A stretch of DNA of 8,193 nt from an uncultured Planctomycetaceae bacterium (GTDB lineage: Bacteria > Planctomycetota > Planctomycetia > Pirellulales > Pirellulaceae): positions 1-8,193 of the forward strand of contig CAIYOB010001294.1 of assembly GCA_903927685.1 (NCBI GenBank). The letters are read 5' to 3'. Below, piece by piece: positions 1 to 6,945 of the stretch; within the stretch, counting starts at the first letter, position 1, and the number at the start of each line of letters is the position of its first letter. The notes below the pieces were generated by a model that saw only the letters and a list, made by a program, of their open reading frames with translations, searched no databases and was not told the DNA's origin. A program made the translations under genes and the position numbers.

Positions 1-1860
1 CCAGAACATGACATAGTCGGCAGAGCGAGGCACTTGCAGACACGTCTCCCGGAGTGCATCCACGTAGCCGGTGCCGAGGTAAGTTCTCATTCGCTTGTCA
101 CCCACGAACGGCGGATTCCCCACGATGAACTCCGCCTGCGGCCATTCCGCCTTCTTCGGGTTCAAGTACCGGAACGACAGCACGCGGGCGGTTTCGTCGG
201 GGACTTCTTCACCGGTTACGGGGTGGGGTTTGGTGGTACGGCCGTCCCAGCGGGTGACCGGTTGGCCGTGTTCGTCCAAATCGGGCTGCTTGCTGGACCA
301 GCTGAGCACGGCGTCGCGGCATTCGATGTTCTTGAAATTCTTGATTACCGGCTCCGGCGGATTGACGCGGCCGTGGGTGCGGAAGTGCCATTGCAGGTAG
401 CCGATCCACAGGACCAGTTCGGCGATGGCCGCAGCCCGCGGGTTGATCTCGATGCCCAACAGCTGGTGCGGATCGACAGTATGACCGCCTTCGAGCCGCG
501 CCTGCCGCTCGGCAATGCTCTCCCAGGTCGCGAACAGCTCGCCTTCCAGCCGCTTGAGATGTTCCAGCGTGACGTACAGGAAATTGCCCGAACCGCAGGC
601 CGGATCTAACACCCGTACATCACACAGCCGGTCGTGAAACGCCTCCAACTCGGCCACCGCGGCCTTGCGATCGCCCTCCCGAGCGTGCGTGACCGCCGCT
701 GTGCGGACGGCGTCCCACTCGTCCCGTAGCGGCTGGACCACGGTCGGGATGACCAACCGCTCGACGTACGCCCGCGGCGTGTAGTGCGCGCCCAGCTTGT
801 GGCGTTCAACCGGGTCCAAGGCGCGTTCCAGCAGGGTGCCGAAGATGGCCGGCTCGACGTCTTTCCAGTCGGCACCAGCCGCTTCGATCAACAGATCCAA
901 CTGGTCCCGCGTCAAGGCCAGGGCGGAGGGATCGGCGAACAGGCCGCCGTTGAAGTGCAGCAGCTTGGTCCGCAGCAGGCCGGAGAAGCCGCCGCGATTC
1001 ATGCTCCGCCACAACTCCTCGGCCAGCGGCGCGAAATGCGCCACGTCGTCGATGCTCCGCAGCAGCTTGCGGAACGACTCCCGCGGCAGCAACTCGACAT
1101 CCTCGGCGAACATGGTGAACAGGCACCGCATCAAGAATTGGGCCACGTCGTCCGCGTGATGGCCGGCCGCTTCGAGCGACTTGGCTAGTTCGGCGAGCTT
1201 GGCGGCAATCTCGCGAGTGACCCGGGCCGAGCGGCGGGCCGGGTCCAGGCTCAGCGGATCGGTCCAGACCTGGCGCAGCCGCTCGCGAACTTCGGGGTCC
1301 GCCAATTGCTCCAAGCGGATGCGGTGCGACTTGGGGTCCGGAAACGGCACGTAGGTCCCGCCGGTCTGCGAGAATTCGGCGAACAGCTCGATCGAATGGC
1401 CGACGTCGACGACCAGGAGGAACGGCGGGCGTCCTTCGGCGGGCGACAAGGCGCGGGCGTACTGCTCGGCCTGGCCGCGGGCGCGGAGCATGGCGTCGTC
1501 CCAAGCCGCCGTGCCGCGCATGCCGTGGCCCCGTTTGCGTTTGGCCCGCAGCTCTTGCTGCCGAGCCGACAGGACCGGGACTTCGTCGTGCTGCAAGACG
1601 CCTTGTTTTGACTCCAGGACGAAGCATTGCCGCTTGTACAGATCGATCCGCCGCGTCGTGTGCGTGCCGTCCAGGTTGTCGAACAGCACGTTGCGCTCGA
1701 AAACGTACGCGTTGCGCGCGTCGTCCTCGACCGTCGGCTCCGGCCGGGCGACCTCCAGCACGTCGCACAGTTCGGCGAGGAACAACTGGTAGTTGGCCCG
1801 CTCCGCGCCGCCGGAGTTCGACCAACGTTGGATGAATTCCTGGATTCTCTGCTCGTCCAT
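1..1860 (-). CDS. MmeI-like Type IIL restriction-modification enzyme (fused endonuclease and DNA adenine methyltransferase), 3' end outside window
   Basis: Reading inward from the ATG at 1860, the frame stays open for 620 codons to the left edge, so the C-terminus is missing. The N-terminus carries the MmeI-type signature [18 protein letters not shown] (residues about 16-33). Residues 73-85 read D-(9 residues)-E-S-K, the PD-(D/E)xK nuclease pattern with the same D-X9-ExK spacing known for MmeI. A helical connector follows, then [10 protein letters not shown] (353-362), the SAM-binding motif [13 protein letters not shown] (418-429), [14 protein letters not shown] (about 467-480) and the catalytic motif IV NPPF (582-585), typical of N6-adenine gamma-class methyltransferases. 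MmeI itself is about 920 aa, so roughly 300 residues with the target-recognition domain should lie beyond position 1. Such enzymes methylate one strand of an asymmetric site and cut at a distance when it is unmodified. No Shine-Dalgarno is seen before the ATG, and an in-frame stop near 1951 limits any upstream extension. The gene is separated by 263 bp from the preceding operon and looks independent of it. The DNA specificity cannot be read. Confidence 0.93.
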   Translation of the reverse strand, partial: MDEQRIQEFIQRWSNSGGAERANYQLFLAELCDVLEVARPEPTVEDDARNAYVFERNVLFDNLDGTHTTRRIDLYKRQCFVLESKQGVLQHDEVPVLSARQQELRAKRKRGHGMRGTAAWDDAMLRARGQAEQYARALSPAEGRPPFLLVVDVGHSIELFAEFSQTGGTYVPFPDPKSHRIRLEQLADPEVRERLRQVWTDPLSLDPARRSARVTREIAAKLAELAKSLEAAGHHADDVAQFLMRCLFTMFAEDVELLPRESFRKLLRSIDDVAHFAPLAEELWRSMNRGGFSGLLRTKLLHFNGGLFADPSALALTRDQLDLLIEAAGADWKDVEPAIFGTLLERALDPVERHKLGAHYTPRAYVERLVIPTVVQPLRDEWDAVRTAAVTHAREGDRKAAVAELEAFHDRLCDVRVLDPACGSGNFLYVTLEHLKRLEGELFATWESIAERQARLEGGHTVDPHQLLGIEINPRAAAIAELVLWIGYLQWHFRTHGRVNPPEPVIKNFKNIECRDAVLSWSSKQPDLDEHGQPVTRWDGRTTKPHPVTGEEVPDETARVLSFRYLNPKKAEWPQAEFIVGNPPFVGDKRMRTYLGTGYVDALRETCLQVPRSADYVMFW

Positions 1861-2107
1861 GCGTGCCGCCAACCACGGAAGGAAACGTGCGGGAAAGAAG
1901 GCGATCGGCGGCAGTATAGCAGATTCTTCGATGAGCGCCCCCTGGCGGGCGTCACAGACGAATTCGCACGGCGGCGCGAGTCCGTGCCACTGGCGAGGCG
2001 GGAGCGGAGAAGTCTTGCAGGACCCACGCTTGCAGCCGATGCAAACGCGATGGCGGGGAGGTGGGAAAAGTCCTGATTTCAACCGGAAGAGACCGAAGGC
2101 TATAGGC

Positions 2108-2121
2108 GCCTGCGGACAGGC
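2108..2121 (-). terminator. Short UNCG-tetraloop hairpin just after the NapH/NapG stop codon
   Basis: Two bases after the TAA at 2124-2126, the minus-strand transcript can form GCCTG-TCCG-CAGGC, a perfect 5-bp GC-rich stem closed by a UCCG (UNCG-type) tetraloop. No run of T follows it, so it does not meet the usual rule for an intrinsic terminator. It could be a 3'-end stabilising hairpin or part of a factor-dependent terminator. The rest of the gap up to 1861 shows no convincing gene, RNA or repeat. Confidence 0.25.
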
Positions 2122-2123
2122 TG

Positions 2124-4220
2124 TTACTCAGTTGGCTGCTGCAGAAAGTCCGGCAGGTAACCACCTGTGGAGCCGCCCTTGCGCAGTTCGCGTTGGGCAG
2201 CTTCTCGGGCCCTCTGTTCCTCGTTTCGTAGCTCGATATACGAACCTTTCCACAGGCGATCCTCTTTGCCAGAACCGGCTTCCACCACCACCGCGGAGGA
2301 GGTCAGCAGGCACTTCGAGGTCACGTTGATGCGATGGCAGCGAGTTTGGCACAGCCCACACCCGACGCACTTCTCGGCCCGCACCGTGGGCGCCAGGAAG
2401 CCGCTGCCTTCGATGGGCTCGCCCGCGGCATCCAACTCCGTCCCAACGCGGATGAATTCGAAGGCATCGTAGCCTGCCAGCCGGCATTCATCGACGCACA
2501 GCTGGCAGGCCTCTCGGCCGGCATGGGGCAAGCACGTCTGCGGATCCACCACGGCCAGACCCAGCCGAGCCACGCGTTTCTCTGCCAAGGGCAATGCGCG
2601 AATGGCACCCGTGGGGCAGACTTGTCCGCAGTTGCTGCAACTGGGCTCGCAACCTGACCATTCGGCCACGACTTGAGGTGTCCACAGATTGTCCAGGCCT
2701 CGGCTCAGGCCCAGCGGCTGTAACACATTGTTGGGGCAGGCCTGGTAGCATTCGCCGCAGCGGATGCAAAGCCGCAAGAAATCGGGTTCCGGAACGCTGC
2801 CAGGCGGTCTGACAATGGCTCGGCCGCCAGAACGGCCGGGATCTCCGGCGAACAGCCTAGCGGCCAGAGCAAAGCCGAGGCCCCCTGCTACGCCGCCTAA
2901 AATGCCACCCGCTCGGGCCAAGAAGCCGCGGCGCGGCAACGTGGGAGATTGGTCGACGATCGGCTTCGGGGTATAGGCATCGTCCTGCTCGTTGCCTTCC
3001 GTCCGCGCCCAGCGCCCGGCGAACTGGATGGCCTGGACGGGGCATACCCCGCCACAAGTTTGACAAAAGGTGCAATCGGACGTGCGCGTGTTGAAGTCTG
3101 GGGCGATCGCGTCGAACGGACAAACCTCGACGCATTTGCCACATTCGACGCAGGCCTGTTGGACCTTCCGCTCCGTTACCCGAAAGAGATTGCTCAGCGA
3201 GAAAATGGCGCCGGTGGGACACACGTACTTGCACCAGAATCGCGGTTGGAGGAAACCCAGTGCGAGCACGGTGACGAACAAGGCCAGCGAGACGAAATGC
3301 CCGGCGTGCCACGCTGGAATCTGGTGCCAGTCCCGCGCCAAGCCCGTTTGGAACGGCGTCAGAAGAAAGACCGCCGCTCGCGTCAGCACCGGAATCGCAG
3401 CGACGAAGCCCGCCATCAAAACGCCGCCCAAGCTGGCCACGAATACGGCGGCAAGCAGGTAGTACTTGAGGGAGACCCACCAGCCTGGACGCGATACACG
3501 AAACCGTCGGATGCGGCGAGCGACTGCCCAGTCAAACAGGTCGATCAACGTGCCTAGGGGACAGAGGTAGCCACAGAAGCCACGGGGTACGAACCACGCG
3601 GCGAGCAGAATCGCCCCGGCCGCGGCCAGCGACCAGACCCATGCGCGGGCTGCCAGAGCGGTGCTGATGCTGACGAGTGGATCCAGCGCCAGGAACGCCT
3701 CGGCGGGCAGGCATTCCTTTTGCAGCAGTGTGTCGGTATAATGCGACGGCCAACGCCCCGGCTCCACCTCGGACAGCGACCAAGGGCCAAAGCTCGCCGC
3801 CAAGCGATCGGCCTGCTCCCGGGTCAACGGCCGAACCGGCCTGAGCTGCAGACGCTGTCCTGCGCAAGCCTGCACGGCGAACTCGCCCAGGGCGGCCTCG
3901 TCTTCGGCGGCAGGATCGGACACAAACAGCCGCGTCCCGGCAGCGAACGGTTCGGGCAGCGCTTGCTCGGCACTCAGCGTCAGATCGCCGCGCACGACGT
4001 CGACCTCGTCGGGCTGCCAATTGGGCCAAGTTCGAGCAGGACGCGCGGTGTACGGCCAGCACACGTACAGGAACAACCACCAGAACGCCAGCAAACAAAC
4101 CGTTTGAACGATTCGCCGCAACGGGGAGGAGCCCCATGTGGTTCCCAAGATCGAGAGGAGGCGCCGCAGTCGGCTCGGCGGCCGCTTTCTGCCAGACGGG
4201 ACGAACCAGTTCAAACGCAT
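2124..4220 (-). CDS. NapH-NapG-like fusion: membrane quinol-dehydrogenase ferredoxin with six predicted [4Fe-4S] clusters
   Basis: A 698-aa polytopic iron-sulfur protein expected to pass electrons between the quinone pool and an extracytoplasmic partner. The first half is NapH/NosR-like: a membrane helix at about 36-56, an extracytoplasmic loop (about 57-190), helices at about 193-212, 252-276 and 307-325, the two hallmark CxxxCP motifs (C216GYLC220P and C330KYVC334P), and two ferredoxin clusters (C357/360/363/367 and C383/386/389/393). The second half is NapG/MauM-like, with four more cysteine sets: C485/488/491/495, C524/528/531/535, C563/572/575/579 and C618/621/624/628. Between them, [12 protein letters not shown] (428-439) and a hydrophobic stretch to about 457 resemble a Tat signal placed inside the chain. 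NapH and NapG are normally separate proteins with two and four clusters, so the total fits a fusion. I chose the ATG at 4220 over the GTG at 4247 because GGAGG lies 10 nt before it. The FMN-binding gene ends 27 bp upstream, so the two are very likely co-transcribed. The true electron acceptor is unknown. Confidence 0.9.
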   Translation of the reverse strand: MRLNWFVPSGRKRPPSRLRRLLSILGTTWGSSPLRRIVQTVCLLAFWWLFLYVCWPYTARPARTWPNWQPDEVDVVRGDLTLSAEQALPEPFAAGTRLFVSDPAAEDEAALGEFAVQACAGQRLQLRPVRPLTREQADRLAASFGPWSLSEVEPGRWPSHYTDTLLQKECLPAEAFLALDPLVSISTALAARAWVWSLAAAGAILLAAWFVPRGFCGYLCPLGTLIDLFDWAVARRIRRFRVSRPGWWVSLKYYLLAAVFVASLGGVLMAGFVAAIPVLTRAAVFLLTPFQTGLARDWHQIPAWHAGHFVSLALFVTVLALGFLQPRFWCKYVCPTGAIFSLSNLFRVTERKVQQACVECGKCVEVCPFDAIAPDFNTRTSDCTFCQTCGGVCPVQAIQFAGRWARTEGNEQDDAYTPKPIVDQSPTLPRRGFLARAGGILGGVAGGLGFALAARLFAGDPGRSGGRAIVRPPGSVPEPDFLRLCIRCGECYQACPNNVLQPLGLSRGLDNLWTPQVVAEWSGCEPSCSNCGQVCPTGAIRALPLAEKRVARLGLAVVDPQTCLPHAGREACQLCVDECRLAGYDAFEFIRVGTELDAAGEPIEGSGFLAPTVRAEKCVGCGLCQTRCHRINVTSKCLLTSSAVVVEAGSGKEDRLWKGSYIELRNEEQRAREAAQRELRKGGSTGGYLPDFLQQPTE

Positions 4221-4230
4221 GAATTCGGAA

Positions 4231-4235
4231 CCTCC
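4231..4235 (-). promoter_or_regulatory. Shine-Dalgarno (GGAGG) that sets the start of the NapH/NapG fusion
   Basis: On the minus strand GGAGG lies 10 nt before the ATG at 4220. The alternative GTG at 4247 directly abuts the stop codon of the preceding gene and has no comparable site, so translation most likely begins at the ATG. Confidence 0.7.
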
Positions 4236-4247
4236 GTGCAAGGTCAC

Positions 4248-5852
4248 CTATTGCAGAGCGGAACCCAGCGCTTGGGCGGTCGCGTTGATGATCGCCTCGG
4301 ACGTGATCGTCGCGCCTGTCGTGGCGTCCACACCCTGGAGGCCCTGTTTCTGGATGATCTTGCGCGGCGTTTCGGTCATCGCGGCGTAGTACTGTTTTTC
4401 GTGGTGCTGGACAACTTTCACGTCCTGCAAACGTCCACTCTGCACGGTGACTTCGACCTGCAGGTCGCCAGCGTAGGCCGGCGCGGCACCGCGGTACGTC
4501 CCGTCCGGGATCTTTGTCAGATCGAGTTTGTCAAAGACCCGGATCGCCTCGATGTTCATCCGGGCACGTGTCTGTCCCCGTTGGATGCGGTTCACCTCGC
4601 CCTCGTTCCCCCGCGGTTCGATCTTCAGGACCTTGTCATAGTACGCGACGGCCTGGTCGAACTGGCCTTCGATTCGGTAGGCATCGCCGGCGTACAGATA
4701 GGCCAAGTCCGCAAATCCGCCGCGGGCGGCGGATTCGGCGATCTGAATGGCCATGCGGGTCTCTCCCATGTCAGCCAGTTGCTTGATGGCCGTGATGGGC
4801 ACCGCGTTTCGGCTCATGCGGCTCAGGTAGTCCAAAGCCATCGGCTTGCTGCCCAGCCTCCAGTAGCAGTCTGCCAGGAACACGGACTCCGGCCGATTGG
4901 CACCTTGTTCCACGCCCGCCTTGCGCCACCAGAACGCAGCGCGCGCGTAGTCCTGGATCAGCAGGTAATACAGCCGGCCCAGGTAGAACATGTCTCGTCC
5001 CGCCTTCTCCCGATCGCCCTGGTGTTGCTCCAGCAGGAAATGGACGAAACGGATTCCTTCACGCCATTTGTCTTCGTTCGGCTGAATCACATCCCACAAA
5101 TACTGACCGACGTTCTTCTGGTTATTCCAGTCGCCGTCCGGCTTTTCCGGCCAAGCCAGGTCGAGCGTCTGCGGGTAGTTCAACGGCGTCGCGTCCCACC
5201 AGTCGGGAGGCGTACGCCCCATTTCTTCGATAAAGTTCTCGATCTCCGTCCGGCTGCGAACGGCGCTCGCCATCGCGTTGGGCTTGCCCATGCCGTCCGC
5301 AGCAGGGGTTCGCTTCGCCGGAGAAAGGGAAGACGGGGCAGGCTTGTCGGAACCCGCCGACGCGCGAGGCGGGGTGCCGTCCGGCGAGGCGTTCAAGACG
5401 GTTCGCTGTCCACCCACAATGACGGCGCCGATCCGGTCAAGAGGGTATTTTCGCGTATACGTGCGGCCGCCCACCTTGGCTTCGATCATCACGGACTGGC
5501 CGTCGTTGGCGGAAATCCGGCCGATGATCTTGGCACCCGAGAGCAACTCGACGGTCACGGGTGTTGGCGATGGGGCCAGCACGCCGGCTGGCTCACCTGA
5601 CATACTCGTGTCGCCTCGTTCCTTCCGGACATAGGCCTGGTCTGCAGGACTCAAACGGTCCCACGGCAGCGAAACGACGCGCCCATCGCCCCGTTTCAGG
5701 CGTACCGTCCCTTCGTTCTCGTCCACCAACTCCGCCTCGACCTTGTATGCTCCGGAGGCATCGGTCCAGGTTCGCATTTCCGCCCGTACGGGGCCAGCGG
5801 CAAGCCCAGCGGCCAGCACGAGTAAGATCGCCAGGCTTCGTGTCTTGTTCAC
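4248..5852 (-). CDS. Secreted SHD1 - TPR-like - FMN_bind flavoprotein (NosR/RnfG-type covalent FMN site)
   Basis: A 534-aa exported protein predicted to carry FMN bound through a threonine and to exchange electrons with the adjacent membrane ferredoxin. Residues 1-24 form a Sec signal peptide ending VRA, before E25. Residues 27-77 match the SLA1-homology (SHD1) fold frequent in planctomycetes (W29 T30 D31 then LPWDRLSPADQAYV at 62-75), and a related beta-rich segment covers about 99-152. A Pro/Ser/Ala linker (about 156-200) leads to a helical region with TPR-like repeats, clearest at about 382-413. Residues 451-533 are an FMN_bind domain with DATTGAT at 509-515; by analogy with NqrC and RnfG, T515 is the residue ApbE would flavinylate. 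The GTG at 5852 is chosen because it opens the signal peptide, has an AAGGGG upstream and leaves room after the M56 stop. The frame is open upstream to 6254, but that stretch is antisense-like arginine-rich sequence overlapping the next gene. The stop lies 27 bp before the NapH/NapG start. No heme motif is present. Confidence 0.88.
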   Translation of the reverse strand: MNKTRSLAILLVLAAGLAAGPVRAEMRTWTDASGAYKVEAELVDENEGTVRLKRGDGRVVSLPWDRLSPADQAYVRKERGDTSMSGEPAGVLAPSPTPVTVELLSGAKIIGRISANDGQSVMIEAKVGGRTYTRKYPLDRIGAVIVGGQRTVLNASPDGTPPRASAGSDKPAPSSLSPAKRTPAADGMGKPNAMASAVRSRTEIENFIEEMGRTPPDWWDATPLNYPQTLDLAWPEKPDGDWNNQKNVGQYLWDVIQPNEDKWREGIRFVHFLLEQHQGDREKAGRDMFYLGRLYYLLIQDYARAAFWWRKAGVEQGANRPESVFLADCYWRLGSKPMALDYLSRMSRNAVPITAIKQLADMGETRMAIQIAESAARGGFADLAYLYAGDAYRIEGQFDQAVAYYDKVLKIEPRGNEGEVNRIQRGQTRARMNIEAIRVFDKLDLTKIPDGTYRGAAPAYAGDLQVEVTVQSGRLQDVKVVQHHEKQYYAAMTETPRKIIQKQGLQGVDATTGATITSEAIINATAQALGSALQ

Positions 5853-5910
5853 GGTTGCTCGACCCCTTTGGCTTGAAGTCTTGGATCCGGCCCGTCTCGT
5901 CCCTTGGGGT

Positions 5911-5938
5911 CTCTGGGACGCCAACCAGCGTCCCAGAG
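5911..5938. repeat. Perfect 11-bp inverted repeat with 6-nt loop between the M56 and FMN_bind genes
   Basis: CTCTGGGACGC (5911-5921) and GCGTCCCAGAG (5928-5938) are exact reverse complements around CAACCA. The repeat sits inside the 172-bp gap (5853-6024), about 59 bp before the GTG of the FMN_bind gene. No T-run follows on either strand, so a simple intrinsic terminator is unlikely. It may be a REP-like dispersed palindrome, an operator, or an mRNA processing or stability hairpin. Apart from a weaker stem around 5981-5997, I see no other signal in the gap and no clear promoter. Confidence 0.7.
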
Positions 5939-6024
5939 TGCGTCCGAAGGCCCAGGCTCGGGAGTCGGTTTCGCGCACGGGGCATACTCCGTGTGCCTCC
6001 CGGGGGCGTTGCGGCTGCCGACGT

Positions 6025-6945
6025 TTAGCGTTTCTCGGCCAGGATCTTGAGGTGCTGGCGAATCTCCTCCATCTGCTGACGGAGTTCCTGGACCTGGCCA
6101 CGGAGTTCCTGGACGCTGCGTTCGAGTTGCGGTGCCGCCGCGGCGGGGTAAACCGGGCGTCCGGGTTCCGGCTGCCGGTCTCTTTCCGGCGCCGCCGGTC
6201 GCTCGCCGCGAGCGAGTCGTTCGGCGACTTGGGCCAGCGCATTCGCCTGGTCATTCAATCCGGCGGCCCGCAGGTTCTCGATGGCGGCGCGGAGATGCTG
6301 CAGTCGGCGCTGCATTTCTTCGCCTTCCGGCCGGATAGCCGGGCGATCACCGGGGCCTTGCTCGAGCATCCGCAGCAACTCGTGAGCCTCGCGTCCCAGA
6401 CGTTCCGCCTCATCCGCTTTGCCGGCTTCCTGAGCCTGACGCTGGGCAGCCTTCAATTCCTCCAGCCGCGCTCGCACCCGGTCGCGGTTGGGCGCCGGCG
6501 CCTGCAGTTCCTGCAGTTGCCTCTCAATCCGTTCCAGAGCCCCCTTCAGCTCGCGTTCATCGGCGTCCTGATCCGGCCGGAGCGCCTGCAATTTGCGTCG
6601 GATCTCGGCGGCTTGTTCCTGGAGCTGCGCACGGCGTTGCGCGATCTCGCGGGCGCGTGCTTCTCGTTCGTCTCCGCCCTCACGGCCAGGTTCGCCCTCG
6701 GGGCGAGCGTCGGGCTTTCGCTCCTCGCGCGGCGTTTCCCGCACTTCGCGATGCGCGCCCTCATGCCCCTCCTTGGCTGCCTCCGCCGAATGCGGCGGCT
6801 TCTCCGCCTCGACCTTGACGAGGGGCACGTCGTGCTCGCCCTCGGCCGCCTGGGTCCGGGACGCGTCTCCCGACACAGGAGCCAAGACGGCCGCCAAAGT
6901 GACCGCCGCTAACGATTGACGCCAGCTGTCCACAAACACCTTCAT
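6025..6945 (-). CDS. Possible internal gene: signal-peptide-bearing coiled-coil protein in frame with the M56 peptidase
   Basis: An ATG at 6945 inside the long M56 frame is preceded by AAGGAG with an 8-nt spacer, and the next residues look like a Sec signal peptide: charged start MKVFVDSWRQ, hydrophobic core SLAAVTLAAVLAPVSG, and candidate cut after TQA (residue 33). The 306-aa product would then be almost entirely charged helix. It has a Glu/Arg/Lys-rich segment (about 45-100), several coiled-coil stretches, a proline-rich break (about 240-270) and a C-terminal leucine heptad coil (about 275-304). I do not recognise a catalytic domain or a named family. It could be made separately by internal initiation, as well as forming the extracytoplasmic tail of the M56 protein. 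The overlap could equally come from loss of a stop codon between two former genes. That a real start lies here is an inference from the ribosome site and the signal-peptide pattern. Confidence 0.45.
   Translation of the reverse strand: MKVFVDSWRQSLAAVTLAAVLAPVSGDASRTQAAEGEHDVPLVKVEAEKPPHSAEAAKEGHEGAHREVRETPREERKPDARPEGEPGREGGDEREARAREIAQRRAQLQEQAAEIRRKLQALRPDQDADERELKGALERIERQLQELQAPAPNRDRVRARLEELKAAQRQAQEAGKADEAERLGREAHELLRMLEQGPGDRPAIRPEGEEMQRRLQHLRAAIENLRAAGLNDQANALAQVAERLARGERPAAPERDRQPEPGRPVYPAAAAPQLERSVQELRGQVQELRQQMEEIRQHLKILAEKR

Noticed and set aside
1913..1941. TATACT on the minus strand as a possible -10 box for the restriction-modification gene
   Set aside because: The hexamer fits and lies about 53 nt before the ATG, but there is no -35-like sequence at the right spacing (GGGGCG is found there), so it is not enough to call a promoter.
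806..2027. Overlapping minus-strand open frames (806-1876 and 1251-2027) in the restriction-modification region
   Set aside because: They are out of frame with the 620-codon frame that carries all MmeI-type motifs, and their translations are low-complexity and arginine-rich.
1952..2164. Small minus-strand open frame of 70 codons in the gap
   Set aside because: It overlaps the end of the NapH/NapG gene in another frame, has no good ribosome site and no recognisable features.
3720..5600. Very long plus-strand open frame (626 codons) opposite the FMN_bind and NapH/NapG genes
   Set aside because: It mirrors two well-supported minus-strand genes in GC-rich DNA, spans the gap between them, and its translation is Arg/Gly/Val-rich with no recognisable domain, as expected of an antisense shadow.
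5853..6254. Upstream extension of the FMN_bind frame to 6254
   Set aside because: It would overlap the coiled-coil gene in another frame, reads as low-complexity Arg/Ser sequence, and would bury the clear signal peptide that starts at 5852.
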